A stretch of 64,000 bases of DNA from Micromonospora sp. WMMD1128 (GCF_027497235.1 NZ_CP114902.1:998501-1062500), one strand, 5' to 3'; numbered from the stretch's first letter, positions 8,429-19,753 are shown. Numbers and translations: made by a program. The notes: generated from the sequence alone by a model not told the origin.

Positions 8429-9510
8429 TGCTGGAGTCCACCGTCGCGGCGATCCGGCCGCTGGACGAGACCGCCATGGCGGCGGCCCGCGAGCTCCAGG
8501 GCCGGCTGACCAAGCCCCCCGGCTCGCTCGGCGCCCTGGAACCGCTCTCGGAGCGCCTGGCCGGGCTGGCCGGGGCCTGCCCGCCGCCGCTGCCCGGGCC
8601 GGCTGCGGTGGCGATCTTCGCGGGCGACCACGGGGTGCACGCCCAGGGCGTCAGCCCGTGGCCGCAGGAGGTCACCGCCCAGATGATCGGCAACTTCCTG
8701 GCCGGCGGCGCGGTGGTCAACGCGTTCGCCCGGCAGGCCGGCGCCTCGGTCACCGTGGTGGACGTCGGCGTGGCCACCCCGCTCGCGCCCGCCGATCTCG
8801 TGGCGACGCCCGCCGATCCGGTCGGGCCGCGCCTGGTGGCGGCGAACGTGCGCGCCGGCACCCGGGACCTGACGGTCACCGCCGCGCTCACCCGGGACGA
8901 GACCCGGGCGGCGGTGGAGACCGGCATCCGGATCGCCGGCGAACTTGTCGACGCCGGCGCGGGCATCCTGCTCACCGGCGACATGGGCATCGGCAACACC
9001 ACCCCGGCCGCCGCGCTCGTCGCCGCGTTCACCGGCGTGGACGCGGCGGCGGCGACCGGCCGGGGCACCGGGGTGGACGACGGGACGTACGCCCGCAAGG
9101 TCGACGTGGTGCGGGCCGCGCTGGAGCGGCACGCGCCCGACCCGGCCGACCCGCTCGGTGTCCTCGCGGCGGTCGGCGGGCTGGAGCACGCCGCGCTGGC
9201 CGGGCTGATCCTCGGCGCTGCCGCGCGCCGGGTGCCGGTGCTGCTCGACGGCGTGATCGCGGTGAGCGCCGCGCTCGCCGCCGCCGCGTTCGCGCCGGAC
9301 GCCGTGGGCGCCATGGTGGCCGGGCACCGCAGCGCCGAGCCGGGCGCCACGGTGGCGCTGCGGCACCTCGGGCTCGACCCGCTGATCGACCTGGGGCTGC
9401 GGCTCGGCGAGGGGACCGGGGCGCTGCTCGCCCTGCCGGTGGTCACCGGGGCGGTCCGGGTGCTGCACGAGGTGGCCACGTTCGACGCGGCCGGGGTGGC
9501 CGAGAAGTGA
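8425..9510 (+). CDS. cobT: Nicotinate-nucleotide-dimethylbenzimidazole phosphoribosyltransferase
   Basis: CobT transfers phosphoribose from nicotinate mononucleotide to dimethylbenzimidazole, making alpha-ribazole phosphate, the lower ligand of B12. Family motifs are clear: FAGDHGV, GNTTPAAA, GRGTGVDD, and near the end GEG, whose Glu329 aligns with the catalytic glutamate. Length (361 residues) is normal. ATG 8425 follows a strong GGAGG and overlaps the cobC stop; ATG 8428 is an alternative. The stop overlaps the next start (GTGA), so cobC-cobT-cobA form one coupled operon. Confidence 0.94.
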   Translation: MMLESTVAAIRPLDETAMAAARELQGRLTKPPGSLGALEPLSERLAGLAGACPPPLPGPAAVAIFAGDHGVHAQGVSPWPQEVTAQMIGNFLAGGAVVNAFARQAGASVTVVDVGVATPLAPADLVATPADPVGPRLVAANVRAGTRDLTVTAALTRDETRAAVETGIRIAGELVDAGAGILLTGDMGIGNTTPAAALVAAFTGVDAAAATGRGTGVDDGTYARKVDVVRAALERHAPDPADPLGVLAAVGGLEHAALAGLILGAAARRVPVLLDGVIAVSAALAAAAFAPDAVGAMVAGHRSAEPGATVALRHLGLDPLIDLGLRLGEGTGALLALPVVTGAVRVLHEVATFDAAGVAEK

Positions 9511-10742
9511 GCGAGCCGAGCCCGTACCCCCTGGGGTTGCGGCTGGCCGGCCGGCGGGTGGTCGTGGTGGGCGGGGGAGCGGTGGCCACCCGGCGGGTGC
9601 CCGCGCTGCTGGACGCCGGCGCGGACGTGCTGCTGGTGTCGCCCGAGCTGACCCCGGCGCTGCGCGCGCACGCCGACGCCGGGCGGCTGCGCTGGGAGCC
9701 GCGCCGGTTCGCCGCCGCTGATCTGGACGGCGCCTGGCTGGTGCAGGTGGCGGTGGACGACCGGGCCCCCGCGGCGGCGGTAAGCGCCGCCGCCGCCGAG
9801 CGCCGGATCTTCTGCGTCCGGGCCGACGACCGGGTGGCGGCCAGCGCGTGGACGCCCGCGGTGACCCGGCACGGCCCGGTCACGGTGGCCGTCCTGGGCG
9901 GCGGCGACCCCCGCCGCGCGACGCGCGTCCGCGACGCCATCCGCACCCTCCTCAGCGCAAGGAAGGGGCCCCGGTTAACGGATTCGGTAGAGGAGGGGGC
10001 CCCGCTTAACGCCTCCGGCGGGCGGGTGGCGCTCGTGGGTTCGGGGCCGGGTGACCCGGAGCTGATCACCGTGAAGGGCTGGCGGCTGCTCACCGAGGCC
10101 GACGTGGTGGTCGCCGACCGCCTCGTCCCCGGGCTGCTCCTGGACGAGTTGCGGCCGGACGTCGAGCTGGTCGACGCCTCGAAGATCCCGTACGGGCCGT
10201 CGCGCGCCCAGGAGGAGATCAACCGCATCCTGGTGGACCGTGCCAGGGCCGGCCGGGTCGTGGTCCGGCTCAAGGGCGGCGACCCGTACGTCTTCGGCCG
10301 GGGCGGCGAGGAACTGCTCGCCTGCGCCGAGGCGGGCGTGCCGGTGACCGTGGTGCCCGGGGTGACGAGCGCGATCGCGGTGCCCGGGGTGGCCGGGGTG
10401 CCGGTGACCCACCGGGCGGTGGCGCACGAGTTCACCGTGGTCTCCGGCCACGTCGCGCCGGACGCGCCGGCCTCGCTGGTCCACTGGGAGTCGCTGGCCG
10501 GGCTGCGCGGCACCCTGGTGATCCTGATGGGCCTGAAGAACCTGGCCGCGATCGCCGCCACGCTCATCGCGCACGGCAAGCCGCCGCACACCCCGGTCGC
10601 GGTGATCCAGGAGGGCACCACGGCGGCGCAGCGCACGCTCCGCTCCACGCTCGCCGCGGTCGCCGCCGACGTCGAGGCCGCCGCGTTCCGCCCACCGGCG
10701 ATCGTGGTCGTCGGCGACGTGGTGGACGCGCTGACCCGGTGA
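9507..10742 (+). CDS. cysG: Sirohaem synthase: precorrin-2 dehydrogenase-uroporphyrinogen III methyltransferase fusion
   Basis: This 411-residue protein joins a CysG-N type NAD-binding domain (VVVVGGGAVATRR at the start) to a SAM-dependent uroporphyrinogen III C-methyltransferase (from about residue 173: VGSGPGDPELITVK, then KGGDPYVFGRGGEE and PGVTSA). It makes precorrin-2 and probably oxidises it toward sirohaem, at the branch to cobalamin. The linker (residues about 151-168) is encoded by a complete GGGGCCCC dispersed repeat read in frame. The N-terminal part is shorter than E. coli CysG-N, so ferrochelatase activity is uncertain. It ends before a bidirectional hairpin. Confidence 0.9.
   Translation: MSEPSPYPLGLRLAGRRVVVVGGGAVATRRVPALLDAGADVLLVSPELTPALRAHADAGRLRWEPRRFAAADLDGAWLVQVAVDDRAPAAAVSAAAAERRIFCVRADDRVAASAWTPAVTRHGPVTVAVLGGGDPRRATRVRDAIRTLLSARKGPRLTDSVEEGAPLNASGGRVALVGSGPGDPELITVKGWRLLTEADVVVADRLVPGLLLDELRPDVELVDASKIPYGPSRAQEEINRILVDRARAGRVVVRLKGGDPYVFGRGGEELLACAEAGVPVTVVPGVTSAIAVPGVAGVPVTHRAVAHEFTVVSGHVAPDAPASLVHWESLAGLRGTLVILMGLKNLAAIAATLIAHGKPPHTPVAVIQEGTTAAQRTLRSTLAAVAADVEAAAFRPPAIVVVGDVVDALTR
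9959..10010. repeat. GGGGCCCC dispersed repeat, copy B, inside cysG
   Basis: The two-unit element (aaggaaggggccccggttaac, spacer, aggagggggccccgcttaac) lies wholly inside the coding sequence, in the linker between the two enzyme domains, and keeps the frame open. Confidence 0.9.
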
Positions 10743-10749
10743 AACGCGG

Positions 10750-10782
10750 CGCGGCCCGGAACCGTGGTGGTCCCGGGCCGCG
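10750..10782. terminator. Hairpin between convergent cysG and trehalose genes
   Basis: Perfect 10-bp arms CGCGGCCCGG / CCGGGCCGCG with a 13-base loop, between convergent stop codons. No T-tract, as is usual in high-GC actinobacteria. Confidence 0.7.
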
Positions 10783-10794
10783 TCACGTTCTCGG

Positions 10795-13395
10795 CTACTG
10801 CTTGAGCATGTTGTCCAACAGCAGCGCGCAGCGGACCAGCCCGAGGTGGCTGTAGGCCTGCGGGTGGTTGCCCAGCCCGCGCTCGGCCAGCGGGTCGTAC
10901 TGCTCCGGCAGCAGGCCGGTCGGCCCGGCCGTGTCGACCATCTGGGCGAACAGCTCCTCGGCGTCGGTGCGGCGGCCGGTGCGCAGGTACGCCTCGATCA
11001 GCCACGCCGTGCAGATGTGGAAGCCGCCCTCCCGGCCGGGCAGGCCGTCGTCCCAGTGGTAGCGGTAGACCACCGGGCCGCTGCGCAGGTCCGCCTCGAT
11101 CCTGAGCACGGTGGAGAGGAAGCGCGGGTCGTCGCCGGGGAGCAGGCCGGACAGGCCGATCCAGAGCGACGAGGCGTCCATCTCGTCGTGCCCGTACGCG
11201 ACGCTGTACGCCTCCACGTCCTGGTGCCAGCCGTGCTCCAGCACGTTGGCCCCGATCCGGTCGCGCAGCTCGACCCACTCCGGCCGGTCCTCGCCGCCGT
11301 GCTGCCGCACCACCTGCAGCGCCCGGTCGACCGTCATCCAGAGCATGACCTTGGAGAACACGTGGTGCCGGGGTGGGAGGCGGGCCTCCCAGATGCCGTG
11401 GTCGGGCTCGTGCCAGCGGCGGCGTACCGCCTCGACCATGTTCTCCAGCACCCGCCACTCGTCGTCCCGGACCGAGCCGCGGGCGTCGGCCACGGCGGCG
11501 ATCAGGTCGGCCACCGGGCCGAAGACGTCGAGCTGGAGCTGGTGGTTGGCGAGGTTGCCGACCCGGACCGGCCGGGAGCCGGCGTAGCCGGGCAGCGTGT
11601 CGATGACCGCCTCGGCGCCCAGCTCGAAACCGTCGACGGTGTAGAGCGGGTGCAGCCGCTCCGGGTGCCCGCCGGTGCGCTCCACCACGCCGTCGATCCA
11701 GCGCAGCAGCCCTTCGGCCTCCTCGGTGGAGCCGAGGTCGACGAGCGACCGGGCGGTCATCGCCGCGTCCCGCAGCCAGCAGTAGCGGTAGTCCCAGTTG
11801 CGGACCCCGCCCAGCTCCTCGGGGAGCGACGTGGTCGCCGCGGCGAGGATCGAGCCGGTCGGCTCGTGGCAGAGCCCGCGCAGGGTCAGCGCGCTGCGGG
11901 CGACCAGGTCCCGGGCGGTGGCGGGCAGCCGCAGCGAGGCCACCCAGTCCTTCCAGGGCTGCTCGGCGGCGGCCTGCCGTTCGTGGATCGGCACCCGGTG
12001 CGGTTCCAGGCTCTGCGTGCCGAAGCGCAGCTCCAGCACCACCTGCCCGCCGACGGCGGAGAGATCCACCACCGCCTTCGCGGTCTCGTACCCGGCGTCG
12101 TTGGTGACCTCCCACTCCAGGCCGGGGGAGTGCAGCGCGACCGGCTCGTTGGAGCCGAGCACCAGCAGCCCGTCGTCGAGCGGCTGGAGCTGCACCGCGA
12201 CCTGGCCGAACTCGGGGCGCGGCGCGAACTCGACGCGGGCCCGACCGGTGCCGCTGAGCACCCGGACCAGGGTCGAGTCGCCGCTGACCACGGCGGGGTC
12301 GTCCGGCGTGGTCTGGCGGACGGGCAGGTCCAGCCAGTCCGTGACGGTCAGGCCGGACCAGCGCGTCTCCACGGTCATCGTGTTGCTGCGGTAGCGCTGG
12401 CCCAGCGGGATGCCGCCGCGCTCCGGGCCGACCGTGAAGTGCCCGGCCGGGCTGCCGCCGACCAGGTCGGCGAAGATGGCCGCCGAGTCCGGTTTCGGGT
12501 GACACAGCCAGGTGATCTTGGCTTCCGGGGTGACGAGCGCGACCGTGCGCCCGTTGGCGAGCATCGAGTGCCGTTCGATCGGCACCGCCCGCTCGCCGAA
12601 GAGCCAGTGCCGCCGGGTCTCCAGCAGCAGCCCCAGCGCGCGGGCCGCCTCGATCGGCTCGGCCACCCGGTAGTCGGCCTGGGTGTCCCCGGGACCGATC
12701 TTGATGCCGACGTCCGGCCCCTGGAGGTTGCCGAACGCGTTCTCGTCGGTGACGTCGTCGCCGATGAACAGCACCGCGCCGGCCGCGAGCTGGGTGCGGA
12801 GCTGGTCGACCGCGGTGCCCTTGTGGGTCGCCACCACCGACAGCTCGATCACCTCCTTGCCCTGGGTGACGGTGACGTCGTCCCAGGTGGCGGGGCCGTT
12901 GCGGACCGCTTCCACGGCCGCGGCGGCGATCTGCGGGTCAACCCCCCGGGTGTGTACGGCCACGCTCGCCGGCTTGCGTTCCAGGCGGACCCCGGGGTGC
13001 GCGGCGGCGATGTCCCGCAGTTCCTGGCGGAGCCGGTGCCGGACCGCGATCAGCTCGGGGGTGAGGCGCTCGACGAAACCGATGTCGAACTCCGAGCCGT
13101 GGCTGCCGACGAGGTGCACCTCGCTCGGCAGCCGGGAGAGTGTGGCCAGGTCGCGCAGCGCGCGTCCGGAGACCACCGCCACGCTTGTCTGCGGCAGCGA
13201 GGCCAGGGCGCGTACGGCGGCCACCGACTCGGGCAGCGGCACGGCCTTGGTCGGGTCCTCGACGATCGGCGCCAGCGTGCCGTCGTAGTCACAGGCGACG
13301 AGGAGTTGGGGGATCCGGGCGATGCGGCCGATGGCGGCGCGCAGTTCCGGGTCGAGCACGCCACCGGGTGCGGTGGCGGCGGCGGGCGGGGTCAC
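10795..13395 (-). CDS. Trehalose-6-phosphate phosphatase fused to GH15 glucosidase/trehalase-like domain
   Basis: Residues 1-260 are a HAD-type trehalose-6-phosphate phosphatase: DYDGTLAP (Asp36 nucleophile), VVSGR, and [10 protein letters not shown] near the end of the domain. Residues from about 270 to 866 are a GH15 enzyme with the N-terminal beta-sandwich ([16 protein letters not shown]) and the (alpha/alpha)6 barrel: [18 protein letters not shown] (likely catalytic acid) and [11 protein letters not shown] (likely base). Mycobacterial trehalase belongs to GH15, so one chain may both make and hydrolyse trehalose. Its start overlaps the otsA stop by four bases, giving a two-gene operon. Confidence 0.88.
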   Translation of the reverse strand: MTPPAAATAPGGVLDPELRAAIGRIARIPQLLVACDYDGTLAPIVEDPTKAVPLPESVAAVRALASLPQTSVAVVSGRALRDLATLSRLPSEVHLVGSHGSEFDIGFVERLTPELIAVRHRLRQELRDIAAAHPGVRLERKPASVAVHTRGVDPQIAAAAVEAVRNGPATWDDVTVTQGKEVIELSVVATHKGTAVDQLRTQLAAGAVLFIGDDVTDENAFGNLQGPDVGIKIGPGDTQADYRVAEPIEAARALGLLLETRRHWLFGERAVPIERHSMLANGRTVALVTPEAKITWLCHPKPDSAAIFADLVGGSPAGHFTVGPERGGIPLGQRYRSNTMTVETRWSGLTVTDWLDLPVRQTTPDDPAVVSGDSTLVRVLSGTGRARVEFAPRPEFGQVAVQLQPLDDGLLVLGSNEPVALHSPGLEWEVTNDAGYETAKAVVDLSAVGGQVVLELRFGTQSLEPHRVPIHERQAAAEQPWKDWVASLRLPATARDLVARSALTLRGLCHEPTGSILAAATTSLPEELGGVRNWDYRYCWLRDAAMTARSLVDLGSTEEAEGLLRWIDGVVERTGGHPERLHPLYTVDGFELGAEAVIDTLPGYAGSRPVRVGNLANHQLQLDVFGPVADLIAAVADARGSVRDDEWRVLENMVEAVRRRWHEPDHGIWEARLPPRHHVFSKVMLWMTVDRALQVVRQHGGEDRPEWVELRDRIGANVLEHGWHQDVEAYSVAYGHDEMDASSLWIGLSGLLPGDDPRFLSTVLRIEADLRSGPVVYRYHWDDGLPGREGGFHICTAWLIEAYLRTGRRTDAEELFAQMVDTAGPTGLLPEQYDPLAERGLGNHPQAYSHLGLVRCALLLDNMLKQ

Positions 13396-14792
13396 GCAGC
13401 CTCCGTATCGGGGACACCGAGCTCGCTGAGGAAGGACTTGGCCCAGTGGCCCACGTCGTGGCTGCGCAGATGGCGCTGCATGACGCGCATCCGACGACGG
13501 GCTTCGGGCTTTTCGATGTGCACGGCCCGGAGCAACGCGTCCTTCACCGCGTCCGGGTCGTGCGGATTACACAGGAACGCCTGGCGCAGCTCGGTGGCGG
13601 CGCCGGCGAACTCACTGAGCACGAGCGCGCCGCCCTGGTCGGCGCGCGATGCGACGTACTCCTTGGCCACCAGATTCATTCCGTCTCGCAGCGGGGTCAC
13701 CATCATCACGTCGGCCGCGACGTACATCGCGGCCAGTTCGGAGCGACTGTACGACTGATGGAGGTAATGCACCGCCGGCACGCCGACCCGGCCGAATTCG
13801 CCATTGATCCGGCCAACCTCGCGTTCCACCTTCACCCGAAGTGCCTGGTAGTGCTCCACGCGCTCACGGCTGGGCGTGGCGACCTGCACCATAACCGCGT
13901 CCGGAACTGTCAACTTTCCGTCAGCAAGAAGTTCGCGGAAGGCCTTGAGTCGTAGCTCGATGCCCTTGGTGTAGTCGAGCCGGTCGACGCCCAGGATGAT
14001 CGTCTTCGGGTTGCCCAGCTCCTCGCGGATCTGCTTGGCCCGGGCCTGGATCGCCGGATCCTCGGCCAGCCGCTCCATCTCCCGGGTCTCGATCGAGATG
14101 GGGAACGCGCCGGCCTTCACCTGCCGACCGTCGACCTGGATCATCTGCCCCTCGTAGCGCAGGCCGAGCAGGTGCCGGGCCAGCCGGACGAAGTTCTGCG
14201 CGGCCAGCCGCTGCTGGAAACCGACGAGGTCCGCGCCGAGCAGGCCGCGCAGGATCTCGGCCCGGAACGGCATCTGCATGAACAGCTCGATCGGCGGGAA
14301 CGGGATGTGCAGGAAGAAGCCGATCCTCAGGTCGGGCCGGAGCTCGCGCAGCATCGACGGGACGAGCTGGAGCTGGTAATCCTGCACCCAGACCGTGGCG
14401 CCCTCGGCCGCCACGTCCGCCGCGGCCTCCGCGAACCGGGCGTTGACCAGCCGGTACGCCTCGCGCCAGCGCCGCTTGTAGGCGGGTGTCTCGACCGCGT
14501 CGTGGTAGAGCGGCCAGATCGTCGCGTTCGACTGGCCCTCGTAGTAGCGCTCCAACTCCTCGGCGCTCAACGGCACCGGGTGCAGCCGGATGCCCTCCAG
14601 GTCGAACGGCTCGGGTGCGGCGCCGGTGCCACCGGCCCAGCCGACCCAGGTGCCCTTGTGTTCGGCGAGCACCGGGTGCAGCGCGGTCACCAGGCCGCCC
14701 GGGCTGCGCCGCCACTGCCGACCCTCGGGGGTGCTCACCTCGTCGACCGGCAAGCGGTTGGCCACTACGACAAAGGAGCTACGGACGGTCAC
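13392..14792 (-). CDS. otsA: Alpha,alpha-trehalose-phosphate synthase
   Basis: This GT20 enzyme joins UDP- or GDP-glucose to glucose-6-phosphate to give trehalose-6-phosphate in the cytoplasm. The chain (466 residues) shows the family signatures: ANRLPV near the N-terminus, [32 protein letters not shown] and, near the end, [16 protein letters not shown]. It is the first gene of the pair with the phosphatase-GH15 fusion downstream, which would consume its product. Trehalose serves as an osmolyte and spore or stress sugar in this group. Confidence 0.95.
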   Translation of the reverse strand: MTVRSSFVVVANRLPVDEVSTPEGRQWRRSPGGLVTALHPVLAEHKGTWVGWAGGTGAAPEPFDLEGIRLHPVPLSAEELERYYEGQSNATIWPLYHDAVETPAYKRRWREAYRLVNARFAEAAADVAAEGATVWVQDYQLQLVPSMLRELRPDLRIGFFLHIPFPPIELFMQMPFRAEILRGLLGADLVGFQQRLAAQNFVRLARHLLGLRYEGQMIQVDGRQVKAGAFPISIETREMERLAEDPAIQARAKQIREELGNPKTIILGVDRLDYTKGIELRLKAFRELLADGKLTVPDAVMVQVATPSRERVEHYQALRVKVEREVGRINGEFGRVGVPAVHYLHQSYSRSELAAMYVAADVMMVTPLRDGMNLVAKEYVASRADQGGALVLSEFAGAATELRQAFLCNPHDPDAVKDALLRAVHIEKPEARRRMRVMQRHLRSHDVGHWAKSFLSELGVPDTEAA

Positions 14793-14935
14793 GATCGGCC
14801 ACCTCCGGGTGCTGACGGGTCCACCGCGATGAGCGTACTGAGCGTAGCTGCGGCGTCTGATCCCCCGTGCCGGACTCCACTACCCGTCCCGAGCCCGCCG
14901 AATCCTGATGGTGATCTTGTCGACACCGGTGGTTC

Positions 14936-15322
14936 TCACAGGTCGATGATCGGCCACTCCTTCGGCAGCACCTCACCGATCAGCTCCCGCCGATCCGTCA
15001 TGATCGGCGTGGTCGCCCGAGCGGCCTCCAGGGCAGTCTGGGCGAGGTCCATGCTGTCCAGGGTGCGCGACCAGCCGCCCAGGAACATGCACATGTCGTG
15101 CGCGACGGGCGCGACGACCACTTGGCCGAGGTCACCGAGGATGTCCAGGAGGCACCAGCCGTCGGTGCTCACCCGGCGGTACGCCTCGGCCAGACAGAGT
15201 GCGGGAACGATCACCGACTGCCCCCGGTCCGCCACCTTGGCGAGCTGCCCACCGACCGCCTCGGCGCCTTCGGAGTAGGCCAGGAGGCACGCGGTGTCGA
15301 GCACCAGACCGGCTTTAGTCAC
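14936..15322 (-). CDS. PIN-domain protein, probable VapC-type toxin
   Basis: A 128-residue PIN-domain protein. The first acidic residue is in LVLDTACLL near the N-terminus, a second is in LAEAYRR, and further acids lie in DSMDLAQ and MTDRREL, matching the usual Mg-binding set of PIN RNases. Such toxins cleave tRNA, rRNA or mRNA when the antitoxin is lost. It overlaps the upstream antitoxin-like gene by 8 bases, the classic VapBC arrangement. The sequence is otherwise unlike well-known VapC groups, so the assignment rests on motif plus context. Confidence 0.75.
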   Translation of the reverse strand: MTKAGLVLDTACLLAYSEGAEAVGGQLAKVADRGQSVIVPALCLAEAYRRVSTDGWCLLDILGDLGQVVVAPVAHDMCMFLGGWSRTLDSMDLAQTALEAARATTPIMTDRRELIGEVLPKEWPIIDL

Positions 15323-15599
15323 GGATGGCCAGCCGTCCGCGGGACGACTCGCTCAGCAGGGTTGCCGCCCGGGCGCGTAGCTCCGGCGTGATCTTCGCCT
15401 GCGCCTCGTCGAGTGCGCGACCCGCCTCGGCGAGCCCGTCCTCGGTGAGCCGGAAGCCGACCTCTCGCAGCACTCGCCGGGTGCGCTCACCCGCCATCCG
15501 CTGTCGCACGCTCTCGGTGACGAATGCGGACACGTTGGGCTCGTCGGCCAACCGCGCGGCCACGTCGTCCGGGACGCTGATCGCGATCTTTTTGGTCAT
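15315..15599 (-). CDS. VapB-like antitoxin
   Basis: A 94-residue protein that starts MTKKIAISVPDDVAARL, typical of ribbon-helix-helix DNA-binding antitoxins: a beta strand with alternating residues, then two helices. The second half is charged and helical and would wrap the toxin. It lies immediately before and overlaps the PIN-domain gene. ATG 15599 is chosen because the homology begins there; the frame stays open far upstream only because of high GC. The region just before the start (15600-15630) is locally AT-rich and may hold an autoregulated promoter. Confidence 0.8.
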   Translation of the reverse strand: MTKKIAISVPDDVAARLADEPNVSAFVTESVRQRMAGERTRRVLREVGFRLTEDGLAEAGRALDEAQAKITPELRARAATLLSESSRGRLAIRD

Positions 15600-15812
15600 A
15601 CCGAATAGGTTAGTGAGTAGTATCGAGGGGCGCAATGCGCCACGCCGTACCTCTGCTGGGGTGGGGTGATGTGGGCGTGGCGGGCCGTACCTGTCAGGAT
15701 TGACGACGGCGTGCGTGCGGCCGGCTCCCGGCCGGCGGCGGCGGGTGGAGGTCGAAGCCCGCGCCCGCAGCCCGCCAGCCCACGATCGCAACCGACGGAG
15801 GTAGCCCGCACC

Positions 15813-17489
<1,677 letters not shown>

Positions 17490-17502
17490 CCGGTGCTGAC
17501 CC

Positions 17503-17946
17503 TTGTCTGACCGGTTTGTCTACCACTGCGCGCTGCGCTGGTCCGACCTGGACGCGTACGGCCACGTCAACAACGCCCGCATCCTCACGCTCTACGAGGA
17601 GGCCCGGGTGGCGATGATGTTCGCCGGCGGCCGGGCGTGGGGGGTGGGTTCGTTCGCCGACGGGGTGGTCATCCGCCGGCACGAGGTCGACTACCTGCGC
17701 CCGGTCGACTACGCGCTGGGCCGGGCCAGTGCGGACGCGGCGCCGACCGTGCGGATCGAACTCTGGGTCGACGAGATCAGGGCCGGGTCCTTCGCGGTCG
17801 CCTACGAGATGTACGACGGGGACACGCTGGCCGGCACCGCCCGGTCGGTGCTCGTGCCGTTCGACCTGTCCGCGCAACGGCTGCGCCGGATCTCCCCGGA
17901 GGAGCGGGCCTTCCTGCTCCGCTACGCCCCCGGGCTGGCCGGATGA
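17503..17946 (+). CDS. Hotdog-fold acyl-CoA thioesterase
   Basis: A 147-residue 4HBT-type thioesterase. The active-site segment RWSDLDAYGHVNNARILTLYEEAR carries the Asp and the HVNN helix seen in 4-hydroxybenzoyl-CoA thioesterase relatives. It hydrolyses an acyl-CoA in the cytoplasm; chain preference is unknown. Start is TTG 17503, 13 bases after ettA stops; no other in-frame start precedes the conserved domain. It matches Rv2475c in position next to EttA, and its stop overlaps the next start (ATGA). Confidence 0.88.
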   Translation: MSDRFVYHCALRWSDLDAYGHVNNARILTLYEEARVAMMFAGGRAWGVGSFADGVVIRRHEVDYLRPVDYALGRASADAAPTVRIELWVDEIRAGSFAVAYEMYDGDTLAGTARSVLVPFDLSAQRLRRISPEERAFLLRYAPGLAG

Positions 17947-18611
17947 CCGGGCCGGGGGCCGGGCACGGGTTGACCGGGGTGGCCGACGCCGGCGCCTTCC
18001 TCGCCCGGCTGGTCCGGTTCGACCCGGCCGCCCTGGTCCGGCTGCGGCCGGTGCCCGGCACCGGCCGCACCGCCCTCTGGGCGCGCCTGCCCTGGGGGGT
18101 GCTCGTGGTGCGCACCGTGCCCGGCGGCGCGCCGGGTGACGCCACGGTCGCCGCGGGAGAGTTGCTCACCGAACTCTCCGCCGGCGGCGCGACGCTGCCG
18201 CGACGCCGCGACGACGGTTGGCGCTGGCCGCTGCCACCGCCGGCCAGCCGGGCGGTGGAGGTGCTTCCCGGCGCCGAGCTGCGCCGGATCGCGGACGCGG
18301 CGGCCGGGACGCTGCGCGAGGCGGTCACCCACGGGGTGGCCGGCCGGGCGGTCGGTCAGCGGGCGCTGCGGGACGCGCTGCTGGACCACGTCGCGGTGGT
18401 GGTGACCCCGGACGAGGAGCCGGGTACGCCGGTGGAGGTGTCGCAGCGGTTGGTGCAGGGCGTGGTGCGGATGGGCTTCGTCGGGACCGGTGACGTTCAG
18501 GTGCGGGCGGTCGGCCGTTGGGTCGGGCTGGTCGGGCCGTACGGGGCAGCGTGGTCGCGTACCGTCGCGGATCTTGCACTCACGCCTACCCGAATTCATC
18601 CGAACGGATGA
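17943..18611 (+). CDS. Conserved hypothetical protein (Rv2474c-like position)
   Basis: A 222-residue protein coupled to the thioesterase by an ATGA overlap. I see no catalytic motif, signal peptide or membrane helix. It has a helical start (GVADAGAFLARLVRFDPAALVRLR), then beta-rich parts with WARLPWGVLVVRTV, and a C-terminal part ending in VGLVGPYGAAW. Mycobacterium tuberculosis has a protein of similar length (Rv2474c) at the same place beside the thioesterase, so it is probably a conserved actinobacterial backbone gene of unknown role. Confidence 0.8.
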   Translation: MTGPGAGHGLTGVADAGAFLARLVRFDPAALVRLRPVPGTGRTALWARLPWGVLVVRTVPGGAPGDATVAAGELLTELSAGGATLPRRRDDGWRWPLPPPASRAVEVLPGAELRRIADAAAGTLREAVTHGVAGRAVGQRALRDALLDHVAVVVTPDEEPGTPVEVSQRLVQGVVRMGFVGTGDVQVRAVGRWVGLVGPYGAAWSRTVADLALTPTRIHPNG

Positions 18612-18742
18612 CCCGACATCGTTCTTCCGGGCTGGGGCGGTCGTTGGGGGGGTGCCTCCTGCCGGCTGTCCGGGTACCGTCCATCCTCGGATCCAACGCA
18701 CCGTAGGCGACTGGATCCGCTGGGGAGTGAGGTGCGCGAGCG

Positions 18743-19327
18743 ATGCCGTGGTGGTCATGGCGCCCCGGTCCCGCCGGTGGCGGCGATCCGGATACTCGAA
18801 GCGGGACCACAGTGGACGAACCCGTCCGGGTCGGGCCACCGACCCCACGCCAGCCGGGTGACGACGCGGCGGCGCCCGAGCGGCAGGTCATCACCGACAT
18901 GCCGGCCACCGTCGCTCCGGTCACCCTGTGCCGGGTCCGCGACGCGCTCGACCTGCTCGACGTGCGCTACCTGGCCGACGGCGACGGCAACCTGCTGGCC
19001 ATGTGGGAGCGGCACGCCGTGCTCGTCGCGCTCGAGGGTCCGGAGGACGAGATCCTGGTGATGCGGGCCCGTCCGCACGCGACCGTGCCGCCGGACTGGG
19101 CCGACCGGGCCTACCGGGTGGTCAACGAGTGGAACCACACCCGACGGTTCTGCAAGGCGTACATCGGCGACCCGACCGAGCGTGGCCAACTGCCCATCTA
19201 CGCCGAGCTCCAGGTGCCGCTCGGCGCGGGCACCCACGACGCGCTGCTGGTCGAGATGCTCGACTGCGGCGCCGCGGTGGCCACCACGTTCGTCGACTGG
19301 CTGCACGACGAGGGCGCCCTGCTCTGA
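18743..19327 (+). CDS. YbjN domain-containing protein
   Basis: A 194-residue protein. After a 50-residue low-complexity leader comes a YbjN-like domain: a helix with ALDLLDVRYLADGDGNLLAMW, then strands, then the family-typical YRVVNEWNHTRRFCKAYI and a long C-terminal helix with FVDWLHDEGALL. YbjN proteins resemble type III secretion chaperones in fold and are thought to bind partner proteins; no enzyme activity is known. It precedes the globin gene in convergent orientation with a hairpin between. ATG 18743 is the first sensible start, though a start nearer the domain is possible. Confidence 0.82.
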   Translation: MPWWSWRPGPAGGGDPDTRSGTTVDEPVRVGPPTPRQPGDDAAAPERQVITDMPATVAPVTLCRVRDALDLLDVRYLADGDGNLLAMWERHAVLVALEGPEDEILVMRARPHATVPPDWADRAYRVVNEWNHTRRFCKAYIGDPTERGQLPIYAELQVPLGAGTHDALLVEMLDCGAAVATTFVDWLHDEGALL

Positions 19328-19334
19328 GCCCGCG

Positions 19335-19360
19335 CCGGCCGCCGGTCAGCCGGCGGCCGG
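19335..19360. terminator. Hairpin between YbjN gene and globin gene
   Basis: Perfect 11-bp arms CCGGCCGCCGG / CCGGCGGCCGG with loop TCAG, between convergent genes; the loop contains the globin stop codon. Confidence 0.75.
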
Positions 19361-19753
19361 GTCGTCCTCCGCGTTCACCATGAAGTAGGCGGACCGCTCC
19401 AGGTAGTCCCAGAGCGTGGCGGCGAGCTGTGGCGGCAGGTCCAACGTGGCCACCGCGTGCCGCATGTGGCGCAGCCAGGCGTCCCGCTCGGCGGCGCCGA
19501 TCCGGAACGGGGCGTGCCGCATCCGCAGCCGCGGGTGCCCGCGTTGATCCGAGTAGTCCCGCGGGCCGCCCCAGTATTGGATGAGGAAGAGGGTCAGCCG
19601 GTCCGCCGCCGGGCCCAGATCCTCCTCCGGATACATCGGCCGCAGCAGCGGGTCGTCGGCGACGCCGGCGTAGAACTCGTCGACCAGCTTGCGGAAGGCG
19701 GGCTCACCGCCGATCGCCTCGAAGAGCGTCATCGACTCGCCTGGGGAAGTCAC
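19346..19753 (-). CDS. glbO: Group 2 truncated haemoglobin
   Basis: A 135-residue 2-over-2 globin like M. tuberculosis GlbO (Rv2470). Visible group 2 features are the MTLFEAIGGEPAFRKLVDEFYAG start with the B10 Tyr, MYPEEDL, the YWGGP motif before the F helix, the proximal His in RMRHAPF, and Trp in the G helix (DAWLRHM). It binds oxygen and may support respiration or detoxify nitric oxide and peroxide. GTG 19753 is preferred because CAGGATG precedes it; ATG 19732 directly before TLFEAIGG is the alternative. Confidence 0.92.
   Translation of the reverse strand: MTSPGESMTLFEAIGGEPAFRKLVDEFYAGVADDPLLRPMYPEEDLGPAADRLTLFLIQYWGGPRDYSDQRGHPRLRMRHAPFRIGAAERDAWLRHMRHAVATLDLPPQLAATLWDYLERSAYFMVNAEDDPAAG

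Noticed and set aside
9443..12505. 1020-residue open frame on the minus strand
   Set aside because: It spans parts of cysG and the trehalose fusion in the wrong frame; its residues show only GC-driven composition.
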